Shown here one piece after another: positions 36,252-44,948 of a stretch of DNA of 64,000 bases. Each line of letters starts with the position of its first letter. Position 1 is the first letter of the stretch. The notes beneath the pieces were generated by a model, which worked only from the letters and a program-made list of their open reading frames with translations, did no database searches and was not told the DNA's origin. Both the position numbers and the translations under genes were made by a program. Source of the stretch: Leucobacter sp. OLIS6 (GTDB taxonomy: Bacteria; Actinomycetota; Actinomycetes; Actinomycetales; Microbacteriaceae); assembly GCF_002752355.1 (NCBI RefSeq), contig NZ_MRAV01000014.1, positions 496,001-560,000 of the forward strand, given 5' to 3'.

Positions 36252-37625
36252 TTGGCCGATCAGCAGTTTGACATCGTCGTTCTCGGCGGCGGCAGCGCCG
36301 GGTACGCTGCAGCCATCCGAGCGAGACAGCTCGGCTTCACCGCCGCAGTCATCGAGAAGGACAAGCTGGGCGGCACCTGCCTCCATCGCGGCTGCGTCCC
36401 GACCAAGGCACTGCTGCACTCCGCCGAGATCGCCGATGTGGCGCGCGAGGGCGAGGCGTACGGCGTGCTCTCGAGCGTCGCGGGCATCGACATGGCCGGC
36501 GTGACGAAGTTCCGCACCAACCTGGTCGCCGGCAAGCACAAGGGCCTGCAGGGGCTGCTCAAGGCCAACGGCATCACCGTCATCGAGGGCGAGGGCCGTC
36601 TGGTCGCCGCGAACACCGTGCAGGTGGGCGCCGACCGCATCATCGGCAAGAACGTCGTGCTCGCGACCGGCTCCTACTCGCGGAGCCTCCCCGGCCTCGA
36701 GATCTCGGGCCGCGTGATCACCAGCGAGCAGGCGCTCGAGCTCACCGACGTCCCGAAGCGCGTCGTCATCCTCGGCGGCGGCGTGATCGGTGTCGAGTTC
36801 GCGAGCGTCTGGCGCTCGTTCGGTGCCGACGTCACCATCGTCGAGGGCCTGCCCCACCTGGTTCCCAACGAGGAGGAGTCGGTCTCGAAGCAGCTCGAGC
36901 GCGCATTCCGCAAGCGCGGTATCGACTTCAAGCTCGGTGTCCGCTTCCAGGGGGTCACCCAGGACGCGAACGGCGTCACCGTCACTCTCGAGGACGGCAC
37001 GACCCTTCCCGCCGACTACCTGCTGGTCGCGGTCGGTCGCGGTCCCGTCACGCAGGGCATCGGCTACGAGGAGGTCGGCATCTCGATGGATCGCGGCTTC
37101 GTCCTGACCGACGAGCGCCTCGCGACGAACGTCCCCGGCGTCTACGCCGTCGGCGACATCGTGCCCGGCCTGCAGCTCGCGCACCGCGGCTACCAGCAAG
37201 GCATCTTCGTCGCGGAGGAGATCGCGGGTCTCAACCCCGTCGTCGTGCAGGACGTCAATATCCCCAAGGTCACCTACTGCGATCCCGAGATCGCATCGGT
37301 CGGTCTCACCGAGGCGAAGGCCAAGGAGCAGTACGGCGACGACAACGTCACCGCATACGAGTACAACCTGGCTGGGAACGCCAAGAGCTCGATCCTCGGC
37401 ACCGCCGGCACCGTCAAGGCGGTCCGGGTGAACGACGGCCCGGTGGTCGGCGTGCACATGATCGGCGCCCGCGTCGGCGAGCTCGTCGGCGAGGCCCAGC
37501 TGATCGTGAACTGGGAGGCCTACCCCGAGGATGTCGCTCCCTTCATCCACGGCCACCCCACGCAGAACGAGACCATCGGCGAGACCATGCTGAAGCTCGC
37601 CGGCAAGCCGCTGCACGCCATCTGA
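36252..37625 (+). CDS. lpd: Dihydrolipoyl dehydrogenase (E3)
   Basis: Reoxidises dihydrolipoamide on E2 subunits of 2-oxoacid dehydrogenases, passing electrons through FAD to NAD+. It is 457 aa from a TTG start (LADQQFDIVVLGGG) with GAGGGAG 7 nt upstream; no nearby ATG or GTG fits. The FAD-binding motif is GGGSAGYAA. The redox disulfide is GGTCLHRGCVP (C43, C48), and NAD binding is VVILGGGVIGVEF. The C-terminal active-site pair is in HGHPTQNE (H435, E440). It is first in an operon with sucB, 39 nt downstream. Confidence 0.95.
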   Translation: MADQQFDIVVLGGGSAGYAAAIRARQLGFTAAVIEKDKLGGTCLHRGCVPTKALLHSAEIADVAREGEAYGVLSSVAGIDMAGVTKFRTNLVAGKHKGLQGLLKANGITVIEGEGRLVAANTVQVGADRIIGKNVVLATGSYSRSLPGLEISGRVITSEQALELTDVPKRVVILGGGVIGVEFASVWRSFGADVTIVEGLPHLVPNEEESVSKQLERAFRKRGIDFKLGVRFQGVTQDANGVTVTLEDGTTLPADYLLVAVGRGPVTQGIGYEEVGISMDRGFVLTDERLATNVPGVYAVGDIVPGLQLAHRGYQQGIFVAEEIAGLNPVVVQDVNIPKVTYCDPEIASVGLTEAKAKEQYGDDNVTAYEYNLAGNAKSSILGTAGTVKAVRVNDGPVVGVHMIGARVGELVGEAQLIVNWEAYPEDVAPFIHGHPTQNETIGETMLKLAGKPLHAI

Positions 37626-37664
37626 GCGCGGCACGAGATTTACGAACGAAACGGAGAAAACGTC

Positions 37665-39395
37665 ATGAGTGAATCGGTCGTCCTCCCCGCACTGGGCGAG
37701 AGCGTCACCGAGGGGACGGTGACCCGCTGGCTGAAGAACGTCGGGGATACCGTCGCAGTCGACGAGCCGCTGCTGGAGGTGTCCACCGACAAGGTCGACA
37801 CCGAGGTCCCCTCCCCCATCGCGGGGGTGCTCGAGGAGATCCTCGTGCAGGAGGACGAGACGGCCGAGGTCGGCGCGGTGCTCGCACGCATCGGAGACGG
37901 CAGCGGTTCCGCTGCGGCTCCGGCCGCCCCGGCCGCCGAGCCGGTCGCGACTCCGGCAGCCCCCGAGCCCGTGGCGGCGCCCGCCGCTCCGGCGGAGCCG
38001 GTGGCCGCCCCCGAGCACGTCGCGGCTCCGTCGGCGCCCGCCGCGCCCGCCGACGGCCAGGAGGTCGTGCTCCCCTCGCTCGGCGAGAGCATCACCGAGG
38101 GCACCGTGACCCGCTGGCTCAAGAGCGTCGGTGATTCGGTCGAGGTCGACGAGCCGCTGCTCGAGGTATCCACCGACAAGGTCGACACCGAGGTTCCGTC
38201 GCCCGTGGCCGGCGTGCTGCAGGCGATCCTGGTCCAGGAGGACGAGACCGTGGAGGTCGGCGGCGCACTCGCGCGCGTCGGCTCCGGGGCCGCGGCTCCG
38301 GCCGCTCCCGCCGCCGCACCGGCGCCCGCAGAGGCACCGGCACCCGCCGCCGCCCCGGCACCCGCCGCCGCACCGGCACCCGCAGAGGCACCGGCACCCG
38401 CAGAGGCACCGGCTCCTGCCGCAGCACCGGCAGCCCCCGCAGCAGCAGCTCCCGCTCCGGCGGCCGCCCCGACGGTGGATCCCGCCGCGGCCGGCTACGT
38501 CACCCCCATCGTCCGCAAGCTCGCGCATCAGCACGGTGTCGACCTCGCGACGATCGCGGGCACCGGTGTGGGCGGACGCATCCGCAAGGAGGACGTGCTC
38601 GCCGCTGCGAAGCCCGCTGCCGCGGCACCCGCCGCGCAGGCCGCCCCCGCGGTTCAGGCTCCGGTCGCCGAGGTGTCCCCGCTGCGCGGCACCACGCAGA
38701 AGATGAGCCGCCTGCGCAAGGTGATCGCCGATCGCGCGGTCGCTTCGCTGCAGTCGACGGCTCAGCTGACCACCGTGGTCGAGGTGGATGTGACCCGCGT
38801 GGCGCAGCTGCGCCAGGCCAAGAAGGACGAGTTCCTCGCCAAGACCGGCGCGAAGCTCTCCTTCCTGCCGTTCTTCGCTCTGGCCGCGGCCGAGGCGCTG
38901 CGCACCTACCCGATCGTCAACTCGACGGTCGACGGTGACAGCATCGTCTACCCCGACCACGAGAACATCAGCATCGCGGTCGATACCGAGCGCGGCCTGC
39001 TGACCCCGGTCGTGCGCGACGCCGGCGAGAAGAACATCGCTCAGCTCGCTCTCGACATCGCCGATCTTGCTGCGCGTACCCGCGACAACAAGCTGACGCC
39101 GGACGAGCTCTCGGGCGGCACCTTCACGCTGACCAACACCGGTTCGCGCGGGGCGCTCTTCGACACCCCGCTCGTGTTCCTGCCCCAGTCGGCGATCCTC
39201 GGCACCGGCGCGGTCGTCAAGAAGCCCGCTGTGGTCTCGGGTCCCGAGGGCGACGCGATCGCGATCCGCTCGACGGTCTACCTGGCGCTGTCGTACGATC
39301 ACCGCACCATCGATGGTGCGGACGCCGCCCGCTTCCTCACCCAGATGAAGCAGCGTCTCGAGGCAGCCGACTTCGTGGGCAACCTCGGGATCTGA
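37665..39395 (+). CDS. sucB: Dihydrolipoamide acyl/succinyltransferase (E2 of 2-oxoacid dehydrogenase complex)
   Basis: 576-aa E2 core enzyme. It carries acyl groups on lipoyl-lysines and transfers them to CoA. Two lipoyl domains carry [12 protein letters not shown] with modified lysines K43 and K172. Long Ala/Pro linkers (about 82-128 and 207-272) act as swinging arms. The E3/E1-binding domain is [20 protein letters not shown] onward. The catalytic domain ends with [12 protein letters not shown] (H546, D550). It follows lpd directly. In actinobacteria this E2 type serves the pyruvate complex and the OdhA-containing complex, so the name sucB is conventional. Confidence 0.95.
   Translation: MSESVVLPALGESVTEGTVTRWLKNVGDTVAVDEPLLEVSTDKVDTEVPSPIAGVLEEILVQEDETAEVGAVLARIGDGSGSAAAPAAPAAEPVATPAAPEPVAAPAAPAEPVAAPEHVAAPSAPAAPADGQEVVLPSLGESITEGTVTRWLKSVGDSVEVDEPLLEVSTDKVDTEVPSPVAGVLQAILVQEDETVEVGGALARVGSGAAAPAAPAAAPAPAEAPAPAAAPAPAAAPAPAEAPAPAEAPAPAAAPAAPAAAAPAPAAAPTVDPAAAGYVTPIVRKLAHQHGVDLATIAGTGVGGRIRKEDVLAAAKPAAAAPAAQAAPAVQAPVAEVSPLRGTTQKMSRLRKVIADRAVASLQSTAQLTTVVEVDVTRVAQLRQAKKDEFLAKTGAKLSFLPFFALAAAEALRTYPIVNSTVDGDSIVYPDHENISIAVDTERGLLTPVVRDAGEKNIAQLALDIADLAARTRDNKLTPDELSGGTFTLTNTGSRGALFDTPLVFLPQSAILGTGAVVKKPAVVSGPEGDAIAIRSTVYLALSYDHRTIDGADAARFLTQMKQRLEAADFVGNLGI
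38281..38470. repeat. Ala-Pro-encoding tandem repeat in the sucB linker
   Basis: Repeats of a GCACCGGCACCCGC-type unit, some carrying an inserted AGAG(GAG), encode an (A/E)APAP pattern between the second lipoyl domain and the subunit-binding domain. Such tracts vary in length between strains by slippage. Confidence 0.7.
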
Positions 39396-39568
39396 TCCCC
39401 CATCGCGCGATCCGCTCCGGCGGATCCCACCGCGATGACCGGCTTCGGGCCGCGGCACTCCTCGGAGGCCGCGGCCCGAAGTCGCTTCGGTGCGGTGCCG
39501 CGCCGTCCGCGTCGCCCGAACCATCCATCCCTGTACTGCCCGAACCCGGGCCATCGCCTTCTCCGGAG

Positions 39569-40108
39569 TCATGGCCTCGCGCTTCCGAGCGGCGCCGGCG
39601 GGCGGATACTGATCCGTTCCGAGAGCGCGCTCTCGACCGCTTCGCGTGCCATCGCCCGGCTCCAGTCCGAGGTACGGGTCGACTCCCGCAATGCAGTCAC
39701 CGCGTCGGACACCGCCTCGGCGAGGTATTCGGCACACCCCGGCGGACTCCACTGCTCGATGAAGCTGCGCAGCGACTGCTCCGGAATGCCGATCAGGGAG
39801 CAAAAGGCTCCGTGCCCGGCCCGTTCGTGCTGCAGGCCCGCCCGGACCGCGCGACGGCGCGCCCGCGCTCCTCGTGGAGGAAGCCGCCGGCACTCGCTCC
39901 CGACGAACGCCAGGTCGCCCGGCCCGATGGGCCCGAGGCACCACCCCATGGCCCGGGACTCGATCGCCACCGCGCAGAGGCGGAGCACCCGCCAAGCCGC
40001 CTCTGCCGCGCGAACCGGCGGACCGGAAGCACGCCCACGGCCGCCAAGGCGGCGGAGCACCCGTTCGGGGAATACCGAGAACGACGAGTGGGACGACGGA
40101 CGATCCAT
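39569..40108 (-). CDS. Hypothetical protein (orphan)
   Basis: 179 aa. I do not recognise a family. An AGGAGGAGG ribosome binding site 6 nt upstream of the ATG, the good codon usage and the absence of a better frame support it as a real gene. It is soluble, basic at the N-terminus, with several Trp and Cys (AWRVLRLCAVAIESRAMGW and SPPGCAEYLAEAVSDAV), and predicted mostly helical in the second half. It converges with sucB and is divergent from the DUF4191 gene. It may be lineage-specific. Confidence 0.6.
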   Translation of the reverse strand: MDRPSSHSSFSVFPERVLRRLGGRGRASGPPVRAAEAAWRVLRLCAVAIESRAMGWCLGPIGPGDLAFVGSECRRLPPRGARARRRAVRAGLQHERAGHGAFCSLIGIPEQSLRSFIEQWSPPGCAEYLAEAVSDAVTALRESTRTSDWSRAMAREAVESALSERISIRPPAPLGSARP

Positions 40109-40290
40109 GAGCGTGCCTCCTCCTGAGGAATCCGGAACGGCGCGGCCGGTGGAGAACGCTCATCTTGCCTTGCATCGCGATGCGCCGAAGCGCTTCGCAC
40201 CGTGCCCGGATCGCCCAGGGCGTAACTCGTCCGGGAATGCACGCTGTGAGGGGTGAATCGGACACGCCCGCGCACGGTATCCTGGGAGGT

Positions 40291-40992
40291 ATGGCCAAAG
40301 AGCAGAAAACTCCAGCGAAGAAGGAGCCCGGTCGCATCCGGCAGATGGTGCAGATCTATCGCACCACCAAGGTGCAGGATCGCAACCTGCCCTACATCAT
40401 GCTGCTCTGTTTCATCGCGCCGATCCTCGTCGCGGTGCTGCTCGCGTTCCTCCTGAACAACAGCATCTTCGGCTGGATCATGTGGCCGCTCACCGGCATC
40501 CTGGTCGGCCTCCTGATCGCGATGATCGTTCTCGGCCGCCGCGCCGAAGCGGTCGCCTACCGTCAGATCGAGGGCAAGCCCGGCGCGGTCGGAGCGGTCG
40601 TGCAGGGCGCACTGCGCCGCTCATGGCGCGGGTCCGAGGTGCCGATCGCGATCACCCGCAACCAGGACGCGATCTACCGCGTCATCGGCCGCGGCGGCGT
40701 CGTGCTCATCGCCGAGGGCTCCGCTCAGCGCACCAAGCGCCTCCTCATCGACGAGGAGCGCAAGGTGAAGCGCGTGCTGCCCAACGTCAAGATCACCCAG
40801 CTCTACGTCGGCACCGACGAGGGCGGCATCCCCGTGTCGAAGCTGAACCGGTCGCTCGCCAAGATCAAGCCGACCCTGCGCCGCAACGAGGTGCAGGCCG
40901 TGTTCAACCGTCTCTCCTCGCTGCAGGGCACTCCCGTCGGCATCCCGAAGGGCATCGATCCGAACAAGGTGCGCGCGCAGCGTCCGCGCTGA
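40291..40992 (+). CDS. DUF4191 family membrane protein
   Basis: 233 aa from MAKEQKTPAKKEPG, with GGGAGGT directly upstream. Two transmembrane helices (about 31-53 and 55-77) are followed by a basic cytoplasmic domain. The start RIRQMVQIYRTTKVQDRNLPY and the block RRAEAVAYRQIEGKPGAVGAV with VQGALRRSWRGSEVPIAITR are diagnostic for DUF4191. The family is confined to actinobacteria and normally sits between E2 (sucB) and the RDD/glnA genes. The function is unknown. Confidence 0.9.
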   Translation: MAKEQKTPAKKEPGRIRQMVQIYRTTKVQDRNLPYIMLLCFIAPILVAVLLAFLLNNSIFGWIMWPLTGILVGLLIAMIVLGRRAEAVAYRQIEGKPGAVGAVVQGALRRSWRGSEVPIAITRNQDAIYRVIGRGGVVLIAEGSAQRTKRLLIDEERKVKRVLPNVKITQLYVGTDEGGIPVSKLNRSLAKIKPTLRRNEVQAVFNRLSSLQGTPVGIPKGIDPNKVRAQRPR

Positions 40993-41291
40993 TCCACCGC
41001 TTCTCGCGTGGCGGCTCCGACTTCGGTCGGGGCCGCCATTCGCGTATTCGGGGAGTTTCCATCCGCCGCCGCGGTCGGCCCACGTGGCACGGCGTTCCGC
41101 TCGGACGCGTTTCGGAGATCTGCCAGATTTCGGACAGCGCAGCCGGCTCCGCGTCCGAAATCTGGCAGATCTCCGACCCGGTGCGCGCCGCTCCGACCCC
41201 CGGTCGAGGAACTCGCGCGGTCCGACGCCGAATCTCCACCCGGAGCAGGCAGCGAAAATCGCCAGGTCCGACAGGCCGACCCGATCCGGAC
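40993..41291. other. Intergenic region with two hairpins between DUF4191 and RDD genes
   Basis: 299 bp between convergent genes. The first structure is ggcggctccgac-ttcg-gtcggggccgcc at about 41010-41038, a likely terminator of the DUF4191 gene without a clear T run. The second is the long perfect inverted repeat reported separately at 41114-41174. A further GC-rich partial repeat lies near 41255-41280. No gene is seen. Confidence 0.6.
41114..41174. repeat. Perfect 21-bp inverted repeat
   Basis: The arms at 41114-41134 and 41154-41174 are exact reverse complements (each has agatctgccagattt at its core) with a 19-nt loop. It lies between convergent genes. It could be a bidirectional terminator or a mobile intergenic repeat. 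The motif gcgtccgaaatc on its right arm recurs near 50674. Confidence 0.85.
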
Positions 41292-41723
41292 TTACGCCCG
41301 GATGAGCACCGTTCCGGCGATCTTGTCGTGGAAGCCGCGCTGGTCCGAATCCCACACGAGCACGGGGATGACGAGGAGCAGCAGGACCGTGCGCACGACC
41401 GGGCGCCATGCGCCGATCCACCCGCCCGTCAGCGGCACGACGCGGAGCCCCATGATCCGATGCCCGATCGACCCGCCGATGGTGGGGATGAACAGGATCT
41501 GCATGAGCCCGAAGATGCCGAGCGTGATGAACGAGGTCGCGGGCCCCTGCGGGAAGAGCAGCGAGATCAACGTCGCGATAGCCCAGTCGATAGCGATCGC
41601 GGCGAAGCGCCGACCGATGCGTCCGACGGAGCGCTGCCCCTCGGCGGGAAGGCCGAGTCGCTCGCCCGGCCACTTGCTCGGTTCGAGGTCGCCGAAACGT
41701 TGCGGGGCGGTGGGAGCGGGCAT
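41292..41723 (-). CDS. RDD family membrane protein
   Basis: 143 aa with three to four transmembrane segments. The family's conserved residues are visible in GRRFAAIAIDWAIATL (Arg and Asp of the first helix), GGSIGHRIMGLRVV and the C-terminal DSDQRGFHDKIAGT. RDD proteins are small membrane proteins, sometimes linked to ion exchange, but the role here is unknown. It is divergent from glnA, next to the GlnR-type box. Confidence 0.9.
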   Translation of the reverse strand: MPAPTAPQRFGDLEPSKWPGERLGLPAEGQRSVGRIGRRFAAIAIDWAIATLISLLFPQGPATSFITLGIFGLMQILFIPTIGGSIGHRIMGLRVVPLTGGWIGAWRPVVRTVLLLLVIPVLVWDSDQRGFHDKIAGTVLIRA

Positions 41724-41751
41724 GGGATCCAGTCTATCGAGCCGCCGAACC

Positions 41752-41789
41752 GTAACACGCAGGAAACATTGGACACATGTTTCGGAAAC
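41752..41789 (+). promoter_or_regulatory. GlnR-type operator upstream of glnA
   Basis: GTAAC-n6-GAAAC (41752-41767), then after 6 nt CACAT-n6-GAAAC (41774-41789). All half-sites are spaced by 11 bp, matching the actinobacterial GlnR consensus gTnAC-n6-GaAAC repeated in tandem. Only the third half-site is degenerate. It lies about 100 bp ahead of the glnA start. Confidence 0.65.
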
Positions 41790-41887
41790 GATGCTCTTCT
41801 AAGGTGGTAGGCAGCACGGTGCAGAACGCGCGTGCGAAGCGCGGACCGACCGCACGGCGTCGGCCCGCCACGACTCTGAGGAGCAGC

Positions 41888-43312
41888 ATGTTTCAGACCC
41901 CGCAGGAAGTCATCGACTTCATTCGAGACACGGACGTCAAATTCCTGGATATCCGGTTCACCGACCTCCCCGGGGTGCAGCAGCACTTCAACATCCCCGC
42001 GGCGACCGTGGATCTCGACTTCTTCGAGGTCGGCCAGATGTTCGACGGTTCCTCGATCCGCGGGTTCGCCGGCATCGCCGAGTCCGATCTGCAGCTGATC
42101 CCCGACGTCACCACCGCCTACATCGATCAGTTCCGCGCCGAGCGTACGCTGATCATGCTGTTCGACATCTTCAACCCGCGCACGGGCGAGATCTACTCGA
42201 AGGATCCCCGCCAGGTCGCGAAGAAGGCCGAGCGCTACCTCGCCTCGACCGGCATCGCCGACACCGCGTTCTTCGCACCCGAGGCCGAGTTCTACATCCT
42301 CGACTCGGTGCGCTACGAGACCACCCCGCAGCGCACCTTCTACGAGATCGACTCGGAGGAGGCGCACTGGAACTCCGGTCGCAAGATCGAGGGCGGCAAC
42401 CTCGGCAACACGACCGCACTCAAGGGCGGCTACTTCCCCGTCTCGCCGGTCGACAAGCAGGCCGACCTGCGCGACGACATCTCGCTGCGCCTCATCGACG
42501 CCGGCCTGCAGCTCGAGCGTTCGCACCACGAGGTGGGCGCGCCCGGTCAGGCCGAGATCAACTACCGCTTCAACACGCTCGTCGCCGCTGCCGACGACGT
42601 GCTGAAGTTCAAGTACATCGTGAAGAACACGGCCGAGCTCTGGGGCAAGACCGCGACCTTCATGCCGAAGCCCGTCTTCGGCGACAACGGTTCGGGCATG
42701 CACACCCACATGTCGCTCTGGAACGGCGGCGAGCCGCTGTTCTACGACGAAGCCGGCTACGCGGGGCTCTCGGACGTCGCCCGTTGGTACATCGGCGGTA
42801 TCCTGCACCACGCGCCGTCGCTGCTCGCGTTCACGAACCCGACGATCAACAGCTACCGTCGTCTGGTCAAGGGCTACGAGGCTCCGATCAACCTCGCCTA
42901 CTCGGCGGGCAACCGCTCGGCAGCCGTGCGCATCCCGCTGACCGGTTCGAACCCGAAGGCGAAGCGCATCGAGTTCCGCGCTCCCGACGCCTCGGGCAAC
43001 CCCTACCTCGCGTTCGCCGCGCAGCTCATGGCGGGCCTCGACGGGATCCGCAACCGCATCGAGCCGCTCGCGCCGATCGACAAGGATCTCTACGAGCTGC
43101 CCCCGGAGGAGGCCAAGAACATCCCCCAGGTGCCGACCTCGCTCGAGGCCGCACTCGAGGCGCTCGAGGCCGACCACGCCTACCTGCTCGAGGGCGGCGT
43201 GTTCACCGAGGAGCTGATCCAGACCTGGATCGACCTCAAGCACGACCTCGAGATCCGTCCGATGTCGGTGCGCCCCCACCCGTACGAGTTCGAGCTCTAC
43301 TACGGCGTCTGA
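41888..43312 (+). CDS. glnA: Glutamine synthetase type I (GlnA1)
   Basis: Main ammonium-assimilating enzyme: glutamate + NH3 + ATP to glutamine. It is 474 aa from MFQTPQEV, with GAGGAG 4 nt upstream, the standard GSI dodecamer subunit. Signatures are [17 protein letters not shown] (N-terminal), [12 protein letters not shown], the ATP-binding [18 protein letters not shown] and SRR-containing loop [14 protein letters not shown]. The adenylylation Tyr is Y402 in [10 protein letters not shown], the target of GlnE. The GlnR-type box upstream suggests nitrogen control. The second glutamine synthetase and GlnE are encoded 5-6 kb downstream on the other strand. Confidence 0.97.
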   Translation: MFQTPQEVIDFIRDTDVKFLDIRFTDLPGVQQHFNIPAATVDLDFFEVGQMFDGSSIRGFAGIAESDLQLIPDVTTAYIDQFRAERTLIMLFDIFNPRTGEIYSKDPRQVAKKAERYLASTGIADTAFFAPEAEFYILDSVRYETTPQRTFYEIDSEEAHWNSGRKIEGGNLGNTTALKGGYFPVSPVDKQADLRDDISLRLIDAGLQLERSHHEVGAPGQAEINYRFNTLVAAADDVLKFKYIVKNTAELWGKTATFMPKPVFGDNGSGMHTHMSLWNGGEPLFYDEAGYAGLSDVARWYIGGILHHAPSLLAFTNPTINSYRRLVKGYEAPINLAYSAGNRSAAVRIPLTGSNPKAKRIEFRAPDASGNPYLAFAAQLMAGLDGIRNRIEPLAPIDKDLYELPPEEAKNIPQVPTSLEAALEALEADHAYLLEGGVFTEELIQTWIDLKHDLEIRPMSVRPHPYEFELYYGV

Positions 43313-43323
43313 TCCAACGCGCT

Positions 43324-43357
43324 GAAGGGTCGGGCCGATATTCGGCTCGGCCCTTCT
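43324..43357 (+). terminator. Terminator of glnA
   Basis: gaagggtcgggccga pairs with tcggctcggcccttc with one mismatch around a 4-nt loop, followed by ttcc. It begins 11 bp after the glnA stop. Confidence 0.8.
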
Positions 43358-43411
43358 TCCGTTCCCGGCGGGCGGTTTTCCGCGCCGCGGGCGGCATCGA
43401 GCCGCGGCCTC

Positions 43412-43825
43412 CTACTTCACGGTGATGGTGATCCTCGAGGAGTCCCGTCGGGCCGGATCCTCGGGGATCTCTCCACGGAAACGGTATTCGAACCCGACGG
43501 TCGTCGTCCCCTTCGCACGAGCGACGAAACGATAGGCGAACTCGTGCGGTGCGCCGATGGGCTCCTTCGGGTCGCTGCGCGTCGTCTTCCTCTCATCGAG
43601 CGCGAGCACCTTCGGATCCGGCCCCTCGGTGATCTCCCACTGATCGCCGACCGAGGAGTTGATCGTCCCGAACTCGACGACGAGGATCTCGCCGACCGGC
43701 ACCGTGACGGAATGGGTGTGGTAACCGATGATGACCTCCCGGGCGACCGGCGCACACCCAGCGGAGAGACCTGCGAACAGGATCACGGCGCCGATGGCCA
43801 GAATCGAGCGCGCGACGGTTCTCAT
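43412..43825 (-). CDS. Lipoprotein with chagasin (I42)-like protease-inhibitor domain
   Basis: 137 aa. A signal peptide ends in the lipobox LSAGC (lipidated C24), so the protein is anchored on the outer face of the membrane. The mature part resembles chagasin-type cysteine-protease inhibitors. TINSSVGDQWEI corresponds to the NPTTG-x-W loop, GAPHEFAYRFVARAKGTTTV to the GxG loop and following strand, and FEYRFRGE to the RPW-like strand. The inhibitor motifs are degenerate, so inhibitory activity is uncertain while the fold assignment is fairly good. It converges with glnA. Confidence 0.65.
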   Translation of the reverse strand: MRTVARSILAIGAVILFAGLSAGCAPVAREVIIGYHTHSVTVPVGEILVVEFGTINSSVGDQWEITEGPDPKVLALDERKTTRSDPKEPIGAPHEFAYRFVARAKGTTTVGFEYRFRGEIPEDPARRDSSRITITVK

Positions 43826-43991
43826 GCCGGAACCCTATCCGCTGCGCCCGGATCGGTCACGCAACGCCGCGCGTCGGATTGGTTGTCGGTTCGCGCTTCC
43901 TTGCGTTCGCCCGTCCGCCTCTGATGGGATGGGCCCCGACACCGTCGGTCGACCCGATCGCGCGAGTGCTCCGATCCGGCTGGAGGCAACC

Positions 43992-44459
43992 ATGGGACTG
44001 TTCGACCGAGCGAAGAAGGCGGCAGGAGCCGCAGGAGCCGCGGGCGGCGACTGGGCCGCGCAGGCGCAGGCCGCGCAGCAGCTGGCCTCCGAGCAGCTCC
44101 GGCAGGCGGGCTACACCGACGGCAGCATGCCGACGATGGCGAACGCCGCCGAGGTCGGCGCGCAGATGCAGGCCGACCACGACGTGCTGAACGCATACGG
44201 ACAGGACCTGAACCGGATCCTGCAGATCGGCGCGCCCGGCACCTGCGTGATCGTCTCGGCGGTCGACACCGGGGATCGCACAGCCGGGCAGCCCTGGTTC
44301 CAGATGGAGTACGACGTCACTCTTCCCGGCCAGGCCGCTTACCGGGTGTCGAAGATCGAGATGGTGCCCGATGTCGCCCTCGCGAACTACGCGGTCGGTT
44401 CGGTGCACGAGGTCCGAGTGGATCCCGCGGATCCGCAGAAGATCGCGCTGGCGAGCTGA
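43992..44459 (+). CDS. Conserved hypothetical protein (paralogue of the next gene)
   Basis: 155 aa from MGLFDRAKKAAGAAG with GGAGG 6 nt upstream. An Ala/Gln-rich helical N-terminus (about 1-45) is followed by a beta-rich domain. Its features are GTCVIVSAVDTGDRTAGQPWFQMEYDV, then YRVSKIEMVPD and HEVRVDPADPQKIAL. The second half has the same plan as the downstream protein (strand, YDV/VELDV, YR, terminal DP). I do not recognise a family. It is cytoplasmic by composition. It forms a two-gene operon with the next gene (34-bp gap) and lies between glnA and glnE. Confidence 0.7.
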   Translation: MGLFDRAKKAAGAAGAAGGDWAAQAQAAQQLASEQLRQAGYTDGSMPTMANAAEVGAQMQADHDVLNAYGQDLNRILQIGAPGTCVIVSAVDTGDRTAGQPWFQMEYDVTLPGQAAYRVSKIEMVPDVALANYAVGSVHEVRVDPADPQKIALAS

Positions 44460-44493
44460 TGCGGTCGCGCCCGGTGCGCCCGGTGGGAGCGCC

Positions 44494-44916
44494 ATGGGTG
44501 TCCTGAACGACGTCTGGCGCCTGATCAAGGCGGGCGGACGCGAGCGCGCACGTACCGACTACGCGGAGGCGCTGCGGCAGTCCGCCGACCTCGCCGAGGC
44601 GATGGCCGGTGCGGACCCCGCAGCACCCGCGGGCACCCACGGCACCGCTACGGCGAACCCTTTCGCCAACATCGAGTTCATGCGCCAGGCGATCCCCGTG
44701 GCGGGCACCGTCGTCGCGCTCGCACCCACCGGGCAGGTGCTCGGCGACGTCCCGATCTACGCGGTCGAACTCGACGTGCTCCGCGACGGCGCCCCCGTGT
44801 ACCGCACCACCTATCGGACCGTGATCGCGGCGGGCGCGCTGCACAACTGGCAGCCGGGCAAGGTGCTGCCGTTCCGGGTCTCGCCGACGGATCCGCACGC
44901 GCTGATGCTCGGCTGA
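44494..44916 (+). CDS. Conserved hypothetical protein (paralogue of the previous gene)
   Basis: 140 aa from MGVLNDVWRLIKAGGRERAR, with GGGAG upstream. The helical N-terminus (RTDYAEALRQSADLAEAMAG) and beta-rich second half (AIPVAGTVVALAPTGQVLGD, YAVELDVLRDG, YRTTYRTVI, RVSPTDP) parallel its neighbour. This points to tandem duplication and divergence. No family or activity is recognised. It converges with glnE 32 bp away. Confidence 0.68.
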   Translation: MGVLNDVWRLIKAGGRERARTDYAEALRQSADLAEAMAGADPAAPAGTHGTATANPFANIEFMRQAIPVAGTVVALAPTGQVLGDVPIYAVELDVLRDGAPVYRTTYRTVIAAGALHNWQPGKVLPFRVSPTDPHALMLG

Positions 44917-44948
44917 GCCACGGCCGGTCCCGAGTTACCGGGCACGGC

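Noticed and set aside
38281-38470. Direct repeats considered as a CRISPR-like or minisatellite array
   Set aside because: They are in frame within sucB and encode the Ala/Pro linker; there are no unique spacers of regular length.
35394-40337. A 1647-codon open frame on the minus strand
   Set aside because: It lies antisense to lpd and sucB and overlaps the PAC2 gene in another frame. The composition is typical of a GC-rich shadow frame and shows no domains.
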